DNA of 20,508 nucleotides from CAKOSP01 sp964372145 (lineage in GTDB: Bacteria > Bacillota_I > Bacilli_A > RF39 > UBA660). The notes under the pieces were generated by a model. It had not been told where the DNA came from. It searched no databases and was given only the letters and a program-made list of their open reading frames with translations. The DNA is taken from positions 1 to 20,508 of the forward strand of contig CAYJPM010000016.1 in NCBI GenBank assembly GCA_964372145.1, written 5' to 3'. Below are positions 1 through 6,622 of this stretch, piece by piece (position 1 is the stretch's first letter; each line of letters opens with the position of its first letter). A program made the position numbers and the translations under genes.

Positions 1-16
1 TATAAAGCTATATAAC

Positions 17-54
17 AAAAAAAGCACTTAATTCACTGATATGAATTAGGTGCT
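17..54 (-). terminator. Intrinsic terminator of the DUF362/ferredoxin gene
   Basis: On the minus strand a 14-base arm (54-41) pairs with 36-23 around a TCAG loop, with two G-U wobbles, and is followed at once by seven U (complement of A 17-23). It lies about 130 bases downstream of the minus-strand gene that ends at 186, which it should terminate. Confidence 0.8.
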
Positions 55-67
55 AACCACAACAGGT

Positions 68-102
68 AAGTGCTTAACATCTACTTTAGGCACTTCCTTT
101 TT
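68..102 (+). terminator. Plus-strand terminator hairpin, second of a tandem pair
   Basis: AAGTGCTTAA (68-77) pairs with 86-95 around an 8-base loop, followed by CC and five T (98-102). It would stop transcription entering from a gene left of the window. Its arms share the GCACTTA/TAAGTGC word with the neighbouring minus-strand terminator (17-54), so the two hairpins can also pair with each other. From 103 to 185 I see no gene, only a small perfect hairpin at 108-126 (ATGTAAG, T5 loop, CTTACAT). Confidence 0.6.
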
Positions 103-185
103 ATTTTATGTAAGTTTTTCTTACATATTCATAATAACATAATTTAGTAACAAAATCTAGTTTAACTTATTGACTATTATATATA

Positions 186-1202
186 TTAGAATTCAATTAA
201 GTTGTATTCTTTAGATCCTAAACCTATTTCTTCAGCATAATCTAAAGTGATAGTAGCAACTTCAAATTTATGATTTTCATTATCTTTTTTAAATAAGTCA
301 TAAGTTGCTTGATCTATAGCAACTGGATCAGTTGAAACAAGAATACCTATATTTTTAGCTATCGGCATCATATGTGATCCATTACAATCACATTCACTCG
401 TAATATCAAAAGCATATTGAACATAAATATTATTTTTATCAAGTTGAGCAGCATAAGCATATTCTGCTAATTTTTCATGAAAGTTTGATGTTTTCCAACT
501 ATTAGTTATCGCATTAACAGGGCACACTGGAGTACAAGATGCACATCCTACACAAATACTTTCATCTATAACAGCACTATCTTCTATTTTAATAGCGTTA
601 ACTGGACATTTATTAACACATATCCCACATGATATACAAGCATTTGAATCAATTACAGGAACACTATCCGAATGTTGATGAAGTTTACCTCCCCTAGATG
701 CAAATCCCATAGCAAGTTGTTTTATAGCACCACCAAATCCAGCCATACCATGACCTTTAAAATGAGATATAATTATAAAATTTTCATAATTTTTATATTT
801 ATCTCCAATTTTACATGATTTAAAATTTTTAAGATTTACTTCTATTTCATTATACATATTTTCATCTTCACCGTCTGCGATGATTATTTCTAAATCATTA
901 AATCCATGTTCTTTCGCTAACTTTATATGAGTATCTGTATTAGTACGTTCACCTTTATATAATACATTAGTTTCTATATAACAAGTATCATTATTATTTT
1001 CTTTTAAATATTTTTTGATACCATCAAAATATTGAGATTTGATATAAGTAGTATTACCTTTTTCACCAAAATGCACCTTTAAAGGCACAGTTCCCTCTAA
1101 TATTATATTTTCATCTCTAGTAATATTATTTAACATTTCATAAACAATACTATTTACATCTTCATTTAATTCTTCTAATTTTTTAAAATATACATTTTTC
1201 AT
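186..1202 (-). CDS. DUF362 protein with C-terminal 2[4Fe-4S] ferredoxin domain
   Basis: Cytoplasmic iron-sulfur protein of 338 residues. Roughly residues 35-175 resemble the DUF362 fold (ISHFKGHGMAGFGGAIK is a typical stretch). Two ferredoxin motifs follow: Cys189/192/195/199 and Cys217/220/223/227, each of the CxxCxxCxxxCP type, so two [4Fe-4S] clusters are expected. A short segment containing STDPVAIDQ follows near the C-terminus, as in family members. The family is usually annotated as a ferredoxin-like or putative Fe-S protein with no firmly established reaction; electron transfer is the safe inference. The ATG at 1202 follows GAGGG with 6 bases between. The gene is divergent from a membrane XRE regulator, with possible shared operators between them. 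It ends before a good terminator and is monocistronic. Confidence 0.85.
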   Translation of the reverse strand: MKNVYFKKLEELNEDVNSIVYEMLNNITRDENIILEGTVPLKVHFGEKGNTTYIKSQYFDGIKKYLKENNNDTCYIETNVLYKGERTNTDTHIKLAKEHGFNDLEIIIADGEDENMYNEIEVNLKNFKSCKIGDKYKNYENFIIISHFKGHGMAGFGGAIKQLAMGFASRGGKLHQHSDSVPVIDSNACISCGICVNKCPVNAIKIEDSAVIDESICVGCASCTPVCPVNAITNSWKTSNFHEKLAEYAYAAQLDKNNIYVQYAFDITSECDCNGSHMMPIAKNIGILVSTDPVAIDQATYDLFKKDNENHKFEVATITLDYAEEIGLGSKEYNLIEF

Positions 1203-1221
1203 TTTTATTCCCTCAACAAGT

Positions 1222-1230
1222 ATTATAGCA
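1222..1230 (-). promoter_or_regulatory. Extended -10 promoter of the DUF362 gene
   Basis: The minus strand reads TGCTATAAT, a perfect TGn plus -10 hexamer, about 20 bases upstream of the ATG at 1202. No convincing -35 is visible 17 bases upstream (TAATAA), which fits an extended -10 promoter. Confidence 0.55.
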
Positions 1231-1253
1231 TATTTCTATTTATTTTATTAAAT

Positions 1254-1302
1254 TGCAACCAAATTTATACAAAATGCTAGTAATTGTTGATAGTGCAACC
1301 AA
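1254..1302 (+). repeat. Direct repeat TGCAACCAA, candidate operator pair
   Basis: TGCAACCAA occurs at 1254-1262 and again at 1294-1302, exactly 40 bp apart (about four helical turns). The second copy lies inside the spacer of the XRE promoter. The first lies just upstream of the divergent DUF362 promoter. The second copy is also the right half of GTTG-N6-CAAC (1286-1299). This fits binding by the adjacent XRE regulator, but that is inferred. Confidence 0.45.
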
Positions 1303-1315
1303 TATTATTTATAAT
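1287..1315 (+). promoter_or_regulatory. Sigma-A promoter of the membrane XRE gene
   Basis: TTGATA (1287-1292), a 17-bp spacer and TATAAT (1310-1315). The predicted transcript start near 1322 gives a leader of about 18 bases carrying GGAGG at 1327-1331. This supports the ATG at 1340 rather than the upstream in-frame TTG at 1253, which lies ahead of the promoter. Confidence 0.8.
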
Positions 1316-1339
1316 ATAATTTATGTGGAGGCGAAGATT

Positions 1340-2710
1340 ATGAAGTTTTGTGATAAGTTACCTAAACTTAGAAAAGAACATAATTTATCCCAAGAAAATT
1401 TAGCGGAGAAACTTAATGTTTCCAGACAAGCTGTATCTAAATGGGAATCAGGTTCATCATATCCTGATATGGAAAAAATGATAGAAATGTGTAGGATACT
1501 AAATTGTACATTAGAAGATTTACTAGATGATGGCACAATTGGTAAAAAAAGAAAGGATAATAAAGAAGAAATTGGTAATGAAAATTATATAGAATCATTT
1601 TTTAAATATGTAACTAAAATATACAATATGTTTACAGCTATGAGTTTTAAACAAAAAATAAGTTTCTTTTTTGAAATGACAATAGCTGCTTTATTATTAT
1701 TTGTAATTGGTGGTTTGATATATATGTTTATAGATAATATTATATTTATACCATTATATATTAATTATATTACGTTCATGTTTAGAAATTTATTAACTGT
1801 ATTTTTAAGTATCACTGGATTAGTAATATTTATTCATATATTTAAAATTAGATATTTAGATTACTATATAACAATTGAAGATAACACTATTGAAGAAAAG
1901 ATTGTTGAAAAAGAAATAGATGAAAAAAAAGTTATTAAAGAAAGAAAAAAAGAAGTAATAATTATAAGAGACCCAAAAGATAAAAAATATAATCTGTTCA
2001 ATTTTATAAATAATATATGGATAATATTCTTGAAAATATTTACTTCATTTATGTTAATGGGAGTAACAAGTTCATTTATAGTCATTTTAATATCTATAGT
2101 AATAATTGGATATTTTACTATATATCATATTATGTTTTTATTTGTATCACTCTTTTTAGTAGGTATATTACTTCTTAATAGTTTATTTATATATATATTC
2201 TTTAATTTTATATTTAATAGAATAAATAACAAAAAATTTATGTTTATATCACTTATAGTAGCCATAATTGTAATGGGGATAAATATTGGTATTACCACTA
2301 TTAGTATATTAAATATTGAATACTATGAATCTGATTTTAATGAATTAGAAACTAAAATACAAACTAAAGAATATACTTTAGAAGAAATTGAAATATTCAT
2401 TAAAGAATATGAACTACAAAAAGGATATTATATAAATACTAATATTATTTTTGATAATGATATAAATCAATCAAAAGTTGAATTTCAAACTAAAACAGAA
2501 AAATTTTATTTTGAAATAATAGATGATTACTATTATACATATTATAATGGTAATACTAATGTAAATGAAATGTTTAATTTTATAATAGATAATCTAAAAA
2601 ACAATAAATTACCTATAAATTTTGAAGATTTACGTGAATATAATGAAATTAATGTATATATAAGCGAAGAAAACTATAATAATATAAAAGAAAAGTTGAA
2701 TATTAATTGA
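1340..2710 (+). CDS. XRE-family regulator fused to a multi-pass membrane domain
   Basis: Protein of 456 residues. Residues about 7-62 form an HTH_3/XRE DNA-binding domain (LSQENLAEKLNVSRQAVSKW is the classic signature). Five hydrophobic segments follow at about 113-131, 151-169, 230-258, 262-291 and 300-324. A highly charged loop sits at about 180-215. A hydrophilic C-terminal region (325-456) should be extracytoplasmic if the N-terminus is cytoplasmic. The layout suggests a membrane-tethered one-component regulator, with an external or membrane signal altering DNA binding. The target is unknown; the divergent DUF362 gene and its own promoter are the obvious candidates because of the direct repeats there. 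GGAGG 8 bases before the ATG fixes the start. It ends with TGA and no strong terminator follows. Confidence 0.85.
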   Translation: MKFCDKLPKLRKEHNLSQENLAEKLNVSRQAVSKWESGSSYPDMEKMIEMCRILNCTLEDLLDDGTIGKKRKDNKEEIGNENYIESFFKYVTKIYNMFTAMSFKQKISFFFEMTIAALLLFVIGGLIYMFIDNIIFIPLYINYITFMFRNLLTVFLSITGLVIFIHIFKIRYLDYYITIEDNTIEEKIVEKEIDEKKVIKERKKEVIIIRDPKDKKYNLFNFINNIWIIFLKIFTSFMLMGVTSSFIVILISIVIIGYFTIYHIMFLFVSLFLVGILLLNSLFIYIFFNFIFNRINNKKFMFISLIVAIIVMGINIGITTISILNIEYYESDFNELETKIQTKEYTLEEIEIFIKEYELQKGYYINTNIIFDNDINQSKVEFQTKTEKFYFEIIDDYYYTYYNGNTNVNEMFNFIIDNLKNNKLPINFEDLREYNEINVYISEENYNNIKEKLNIN

Positions 2711-2735
2711 TTTTATGTTAAAGTATATTTAGATT
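2707..2735 (+). promoter_or_regulatory. Possible promoter of the small zinc-ribbon gene
   Basis: TTGATT (2707-2712), 17 bp, TAGATT (2730-2735). The match is moderate and overlaps the preceding stop codon. It would give a leader of about 57 bases before the ATG at 2799. Read-through from the XRE gene is the alternative, since no terminator separates them. Confidence 0.35.
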
Positions 2736-2798
2736 TAATTACTAGTTCCAATTTTTCAAACTATTAACTAAATTAAATGTTGTAAAGGAGGACTATTA

Positions 2799-2990
2799 AT
2801 GAACACTGAATTCAAAGACAAAACTATCGTATGTCAAGATTGTAAAGAAGAATTCGTTTTTTCTGCTGGTGAACAAGAATTTTTCGCTTCTAGAGGTCTT
2901 GAACAAGAACCAAAAAGATGTAAATCTTGTAGAGATGCTAGAAAAAATAATTTCAATAACAGAAGAAACAATGAAAAATCAGGAAACTAA
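2799..2990 (+). CDS. Small zinc-ribbon protein (zf-trcl-like)
   Basis: Soluble 63-residue protein with two CxxC pairs: Cys12/Cys15 (CQDC) and Cys41/Cys44 (CKSC). Between them is the stretch GEQEFFASRGL, typical of the short 'probable zinc-ribbon' family (Pfam zf-trcl) common in Firmicutes. The C-terminus is rich in Asn, Arg and Lys (NNFNNRRNNEK) and could contact nucleic acid. The molecular role of the family is not established. AAAGGAGG at 2784-2791, seven bases before the ATG, is one of the strongest ribosome sites in the window, so high expression is likely. The coding end forms the left arm of the terminator, with the stop codon in its loop. Confidence 0.85.
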   Translation: MNTEFKDKTIVCQDCKEEFVFSAGEQEFFASRGLEQEPKRCKSCRDARKNNFNNRRNNEKSGN

Positions 2991-3006
2991 TCCTGATTTT
3001 TTTTTT
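2974..3006. terminator. Bidirectional terminator between convergent genes
   Basis: AAAAATCAGGA (2974-2984) pairs perfectly with TCCTGATTTTT (2991-3001) around AACTAA. The loop contains the TAA stop of the zinc-ribbon gene. Ten T follow on the plus strand (2997-3006). On the minus strand the U tract is five bases, enough to serve the convergent gene ending at 3015. Confidence 0.85.
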
Positions 3007-3014
3007 GCTTAAAT

Positions 3015-4901
3015 TTAAATACCTATAGATGAACTATGAAATCCATTTAAACTTAATGATAAATAGCGCATTGGAATATCAATAGCTATTTTTTCAAGTT
3101 CACCATTATATGATTTATAAATATCTACAGTTCCATTTATATCTGAATAATTTTTCAAAACTAATTCAGTTTCAGAATCTATAATTTGAACATTATATAC
3201 ATCCTCATATAATATTTTGTCACTATCAGAGTATGAAGACACATCACAAGAATTCCATTTACAAGAATGATAATAATAAGTATCCGTTCCAAAACTATAG
3301 GAATACATTACATCTGTAAATGATTTTATTTCTACCCCATTTTCTAAAAATTTTACATCATATACACTGTCATCATTGTAATCTTTACTTACATAATATT
3401 GAAAAATAACACCGTCATTTGTAGCCGCATCTACATCCGATGCAACATTTTTAATATCAAAATCTTCAGTATTCATATAATATATAGATCCCTCATCAGA
3501 ATAAAAATACACATCATTATTATTCATTATATTAGCTGAAAATAAATTGACATTTTCATCTAAATTTAATATTTCATTTTCATTTCCAATCATATAATTA
3601 ATAACATTATATTTATCAAAATAATCATATATAGTAGAACCATCTTCTAAAGCACTTAATATTTCTGTCATTTTAATCTTTTTAGAATCATCAATGGATT
3701 GATATATAATAGAATTATTATCATAATTAGCACCCAAAACCTTAATAACATTAGAAACTAATAATTCTTCCTCTTCATCTATACTATATTTATAAACATC
3801 ATAAGTAGTTTGATTATTATAATTATTTATTTCGGTAATTTTATCACTTACATCTAATTCAAGTTCAATTGAAACTACTTCATCATTCATATATTGTTCA
3901 TAAGTACAATAATTATAATAGTAATAATAATAACTATTTTCACCACAATTAATTTCTCTAGTAGAAGTAATATAATCTTTACCATTTAAATCATCTTCAA
4001 TAATATCATATTTATCACCAGAATCTTTAAAATACACAAATTCAGTATAATCACTATTGTAATATACTAATGCATCTACATCCACGATAATTTTATTAAC
4101 ATCCTTACTATTTATATCATATTTATAATAAGTACTTTTACCACTGCTTGAAGACATAACAGAATAAAATATATATTTTTCCTTAGTATTTACCCTAAGC
4201 AAATCAATATCACTTGCTACTTTTTCTAAAGAATTATTATCACCAATAGTAAATATATATGTTTCTTTATCTACATTATAAGGATCATGATAGTTATAAT
4301 CATCTCCATAATTATAATCTGAAGGTAATACTGAAAAAATTATTTTGTCATCAAAAGTAGAATCAATTATAATTTTTTCATCATAGTCAATTTCATAAAT
4401 CTTATCTCTAGTATTTTCTTTAATATTATGAGTATAAAAATTATTATCATCATCTTGAAAAATAATATATTCATCATTCGTTATAAAATAAAACTTATTA
4501 TCTTTTGAATAATCACTTTGCATATTAGTAGCTATTTTTTCTTTCTCATTAGTTACTAAATTATATAAATACAATTCACTTCCATTTGTATAAGCAAATA
4601 AATCAGTGTTATCATTCGCAAAAGATACTTGTAAACTATCTTGTAATTCAATATCATAATCTTCTTCTAAAACTATTTTTTCTAAAGTATCGATATCTAC
4701 ATATACTAATTTATCATCCTCAGCAAATATTAAAGGATCTTCTAATAAACCTAAATCTTCATTCTCTATAATTTCTTTTTCGTCATTATTCTGAGTATTT
4801 AAATAATAAATTACTCCTACTACCACTCCAATTACCAGTACAATTAATAATATTTTCTTTTTATTATCTCTTATTATTTTAATAATATTTTCTAACTTCA
4901 T
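3015..4901 (-). CDS. Membrane-anchored beta-propeller-like surface protein
   Basis: Protein of 628 residues starting MKLENIIKII. A basic N-terminus precedes a single transmembrane anchor at about 17-35, and a long acidic, Tyr/Asp-rich domain follows that should lie outside the cell. The domain contains recurring blade-like units: a strand such as EKVASDIDLLRVN, DVDALVYYN or NVASDVDAAT, then a Y-x-Y strand, then a turn with S/N-D-G. This is like clostridial DUF5050/WD40-like propellers. The assignment rests on pattern, not on a recognised catalytic motif; ligand and function are unknown. The ATG at 4901 is preferred over an in-frame TTG at 4937. The anchor directly follows it, and an AGGTTGAG ribosome site, though weak, lies upstream. 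It stands alone between terminators. Confidence 0.6.
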   Translation of the reverse strand: MKLENIIKIIRDNKKKILLIVLVIGVVVGVIYYLNTQNNDEKEIIENEDLGLLEDPLIFAEDDKLVYVDIDTLEKIVLEEDYDIELQDSLQVSFANDNTDLFAYTNGSELYLYNLVTNEKEKIATNMQSDYSKDNKFYFITNDEYIIFQDDDNNFYTHNIKENTRDKIYEIDYDEKIIIDSTFDDKIIFSVLPSDYNYGDDYNYHDPYNVDKETYIFTIGDNNSLEKVASDIDLLRVNTKEKYIFYSVMSSSSGKSTYYKYDINSKDVNKIIVDVDALVYYNSDYTEFVYFKDSGDKYDIIEDDLNGKDYITSTREINCGENSYYYYYYNYCTYEQYMNDEVVSIELELDVSDKITEINNYNNQTTYDVYKYSIDEEEELLVSNVIKVLGANYDNNSIIYQSIDDSKKIKMTEILSALEDGSTIYDYFDKYNVINYMIGNENEILNLDENVNLFSANIMNNNDVYFYSDEGSIYYMNTEDFDIKNVASDVDAATNDGVIFQYYVSKDYNDDSVYDVKFLENGVEIKSFTDVMYSYSFGTDTYYYHSCKWNSCDVSSYSDSDKILYEDVYNVQIIDSETELVLKNYSDINGTVDIYKSYNGELEKIAIDIPMRYLSLSLNGFHSSSIGI

Positions 4902-4925
4902 TACACTCAACCTACTTTTACCAAT

Positions 4926-4954
4926 ATAATAACACAACTTAATATTAATATCTA
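4926..4954 (-). promoter_or_regulatory. Possible promoter of the propeller-like gene
   Basis: The minus strand reads TAGATA, 17 bp, TATTAT (-10 at 4931-4926), with a predicted start about 20 bases before the ATG at 4901. The -35 is a 4/6 match. It begins right at the end of the coat gene's terminator. Confidence 0.4.
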
Positions 4955-4992
4955 AAAAAAACTATACTCCTTTACATAAAGAAATACAGTTT
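4954..4992 (-). terminator. Strong terminator of the CotY/CotZ-like gene
   Basis: On the minus strand 4992-4978 pairs with 4973-4959 over 15 bp with three G-U wobbles and an ATGT loop, followed by eight U (4961-4954). It separates the coat gene from the propeller-like gene. Confidence 0.85.
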
Positions 4993-5015
4993 ATATTTTT
5001 TAGAATAGTTTTAAT

Positions 5016-5450
5016 TTAACAAACGCATTCAACGAAAGTATCATTTAAACATCTTATACTACATAAGCAATTAGTATCCATTGTAAAGAACGAAGTTGTA
5101 CCTACATATGGATAAATACTTGTAGTATCTGGATTAGCTACTAAAACTCTAAATGTAACACAGTCACAATCAATTTTTTCTACTCTGAATACTGGCGAAC
5201 AGTTATCAGTAAGAGTTGCATCAGCACAATTTATAATTGATTCTTTACTTGTTGGAACTGACCAAGGACTACCATTACCTCCGCAAGTATACAGCATTAC
5301 TGGTCGTGTATTACATACTAAGCAATTTGGTCCTCCACCTAATACTGGTCTATCACAAGTGTCTAAACAATTTTCAGGACAAGCATTTTGCTGTAAAACT
5401 AAAATTACATTTAAAATATCTTTTAAGCAATTAGATGATTCATTATTCAT
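5016..5450 (-). CDS. CotY/CotZ-family cysteine-rich spore coat protein
   Basis: Protein of 144 residues with 16 cysteines. It matches the CotY/CotZ (Spore-coat_CotZ) pattern: an N-terminal helix (NCLKDILNVILVLQQNA), a first Cys cluster (CPENCLDTC), the central FRVEKIDCDCVTFRVLV strand pair, and the C-terminal TNCLCSIRCLND motif. In Bacillus and relatives these proteins form disulfide-linked, crystalline outer-coat or exosporium layers and are made in the mother cell. An AAAGGGTGA ribosome site precedes the ATG at 5450, and a sigma-K-like promoter precedes that. A strong terminator follows, so it is monocistronic. B. subtilis has cotY and cotZ side by side; here there is a single copy. I recognise the family, but which paralogue it is cannot be told. 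Confidence 0.85.
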   Translation of the reverse strand: MNNESSNCLKDILNVILVLQQNACPENCLDTCDRPVLGGGPNCLVCNTRPVMLYTCGGNGSPWSVPTSKESIINCADATLTDNCSPVFRVEKIDCDCVTFRVLVANPDTTSIYPYVGTTSFFTMDTNCLCSIRCLNDTFVECVC

Positions 5451-5476
5451 ATTTTCACCCTTTCTATTTTCACTAT

Positions 5477-5503
5477 TAATTTATGGTTAATTTTTAATAA
5501 TGT
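5477..5503 (-). promoter_or_regulatory. Sigma-K/E-like promoter of the coat gene
   Basis: The minus strand has CATAAATTA (5485-5477), an exact fit to the mother-cell -10 CATANNNTA, with AC at 5503-5502 and 16 bases between. The predicted start is about 20 bases before the ATG at 5450. Such short motifs arise by chance in A+T-rich DNA, but the gene behind it is a coat gene and no sigma-A promoter is seen here. Confidence 0.5.
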
Positions 5504-5505
5504 GA

Positions 5506-5534
5506 TTGATATATGCCTATATTTAGTTTATTAT
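5506..5534 (+). promoter_or_regulatory. Sigma-A promoter of the zinc-ribbon membrane gene
   Basis: TTGATA (5506-5511), 17 bp, TATTAT (5529-5534). It starts three bases beyond the divergent coat promoter's -35, so the two promoters are back to back. Confidence 0.75.
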
Positions 5535-5554
5535 ATAAACATAAGGAGAATATA

Positions 5555-5890
5555 ATGAGTTTAATTAAATGTCCAACATGTTCAAAAGAAATAGATAAGA
5601 ACACAAATAAATGTGTACACTGCGGAAAATTGTTTGTGAAAATAAATAATACTAACTGTAACAAAAAAACTTCAAGTACATTAGATTGTTTATTACTAAT
5701 AAAAATATTTATAATTATTGTTAGTATATGTGTGATAGCATCAAATATATATACTATAATAAAAACTGACCAAATTATTCTGATTTTAATAATACCTTTA
5801 ACAATTTTAGGTGCATTCATTTTCTTAACTATAATAAATTGGATGTCTTTAATTTTAGAAAATTTAAACGACATATCTAACAAACTTTAG
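5555..5890 (+). CDS. Zinc-ribbon membrane protein, two TM segments
   Basis: Protein of 111 residues. The N-terminal zinc ribbon has Cys6/Cys9 and Cys20/Cys23 (CPTC and CVHC), the 'zinc-ribbon domain' often placed before membrane segments in Firmicutes. Two hydrophobic helices follow at about 45-68 and 73-98, with a short polar tail. If the ribbon is cytoplasmic both ends are inside. AAGGAG at 5543-5548, six bases before the ATG, fixes the start; an in-frame upstream ATG at 5513 lies inside the promoter and is rejected. The next gene has its own promoter 9 bases after this stop. The function is unknown. Confidence 0.75.
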   Translation: MSLIKCPTCSKEIDKNTNKCVHCGKLFVKINNTNCNKKTSSTLDCLLLIKIFIIIVSICVIASNIYTIIKTDQIILILIIPLTILGAFIFLTIINWMSLILENLNDISNKL

Positions 5891-5898
5891 TAAATAAA

Positions 5899-5927
5899 TT
5901 GTTAATTATATTATTTTATAGTATAAT
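5899..5927 (+). promoter_or_regulatory. Sigma-A promoter of the EIIB-like gene
   Basis: TTGTTA (5899-5904), 17 bp, TATAAT (5922-5927). A start near 5934 leaves a leader of about 11 bases with GGTGAT (5934-5939) before the ATG at 5945. Confidence 0.75.
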
Positions 5928-5944
5928 TATATTGGTGATAGAAG

Positions 5945-6262
5945 ATGGAAATATTTTTTCAATATTTAATTATAGGTATTATTTTAGCAATTATTTTGCT
6001 AGTAGTAATTAAGCTAAATAAAAAAGGTTTTGACATTGAAGCAAATAAGTTAATAACTTATTTAGGTGGTAAAGATAACATCGTTAATGCTGAATGTAAT
6101 ATGAGTAGATTAAAAGTAATTTTAAAAGACATAACAAAAGCAGATAAAGATGCTATACAAAAACTTGGAGCTAAAGGTGTTGTTGAAATAGATAATCAAT
6201 TAAAAATTATCTTTGACAAAAAAGCTAGAACATTAAAAAAATATATCGAAGATTTATTCTAA
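5945..6262 (+). CDS. Membrane-tethered orphan PTS EIIB-like domain
   Basis: Protein of 105 residues. A hydrophobic helix at about 5-23 is followed by a complete glucose-type PTS EIIB domain (about 32-105). The family landmarks are present: LGGKDNIVNAEC, SRLKVIL, LGAKGVVEIDNQLKIIF. In canonical EIIB the phosphorylated cysteine sits in C-x-T-R-L-R. Here the motif is C51-N-M-S-R-L-K, so the cysteine is one position further from the Arg. No EIIC or EIIA gene is adjacent, so it is an orphan subunit. Small membrane-anchored EIIB-like proteins of this sort occur in Mollicutes-related genomes. It may phosphorylate, regulate, or only bind a partner; the sequence does not decide. The start has a GGTGAT ribosome site. 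Confidence 0.75.
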   Translation: MEIFFQYLIIGIILAIILLVVIKLNKKGFDIEANKLITYLGGKDNIVNAECNMSRLKVILKDITKADKDAIQKLGAKGVVEIDNQLKIIFDKKARTLKKYIEDLF

Positions 6263-6275
6263 GATATTTTTTTTT
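6243..6275 (+). terminator. Weak terminator after the EIIB-like gene
   Basis: ATATC (6243-6247) can pair with GATAT (6263-6267), with a small inner AGA/TCT pair, before nine T (6267-6275). The stem is short and A+T-rich, so termination is probable mainly because of the long T tract. Confidence 0.4.
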
Positions 6276-6564
6276 ACAATATTTCAACATTGTATATATC
6301 ATTTATTTTTATTTTTTCACCATTAAAAGTTAATAATGCATTATTAGTTTTACCTACTATAGTTTTTTCAACAATTCCATCTTTAGTAGTAATTAACACT
6401 TTTCTACGATATATATAACTTCTAGAATCAAATATATCCTTAATTTTCATAGATAAATTACGATTATCTATTTTTTTTATCATTTTATTTGAATTACATT
6501 CTTTTTGAAAATTATCAAATTCTTTATTTATAGGATTTACAAACACTCTTGGTAAATCATTCAT
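6274..6564 (-). CDS. Hypothetical 96-residue protein
   Basis: I do not recognise this gene. The start at 6564 (MNDLPRVFVNPINKEF) is chosen because AAGGTGAT stands five bases upstream; an open frame extends 34 codons further but lacks a ribosome site and is full of Phe/Ile/Tyr. The N-terminal third is polar and Asn/Lys-rich. The C-terminal half (about 45-96) alternates beta strands: YIYRRKVLITTKDGIVEKTIVG, then NNALLTFNGEKIKINDIYNVEIL. This looks like a small beta-barrel or SH3-like fold. There is no signal peptide or membrane segment. It is divergent from the SEDS gene, and its end meets the T tract of the convergent EIIB-like gene. Confidence 0.55.
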   Translation of the reverse strand: MNDLPRVFVNPINKEFDNFQKECNSNKMIKKIDNRNLSMKIKDIFDSRSYIYRRKVLITTKDGIVEKTIVGKTNNALLTFNGEKIKINDIYNVEIL

Positions 6565-6586
6565 TCTTATCACCTTAATATAAAAT

Positions 6587-6616
6587 ATGATAAAAACTAG
6601 ATTTTTGTACCATAAT
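6587..6616 (+). promoter_or_regulatory. Weak promoter giving a leaderless SEDS transcript
   Basis: ATGATA (6587-6592), 18 bp, CATAAT (6611-6616): 4/6 and 5/6 matches. A start about seven bases downstream falls on the ATG at 6623. No ribosome site precedes that ATG, so a leaderless transcript is a reasonable but unproven reading. Confidence 0.3.
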
Positions 6617-6622
6617 ATATAT

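Noticed and set aside
1253..1339. Upstream TTG start extending the membrane XRE protein by 29 residues
   Set aside because: The segment contains the -35 and -10 of the gene's own promoter, and GGAGG stands before the ATG at 1340.
1864..2085. Minus-strand open frame of 73 codons (and similar ones at 4586-4771, 8068-8283, 10342-10539, 17995-18186, 19940-20251)
   Set aside because: They lie fully antisense to well-supported genes, lack ribosome sites and are rich in Ile/Leu/Ser as expected of shadows in A+T-rich DNA.
5494..5883. Minus-strand frame opposite the zinc-ribbon membrane gene
   Set aside because: The plus-strand gene has a promoter, ribosome site and CxxC pairs; the reverse frame has none.
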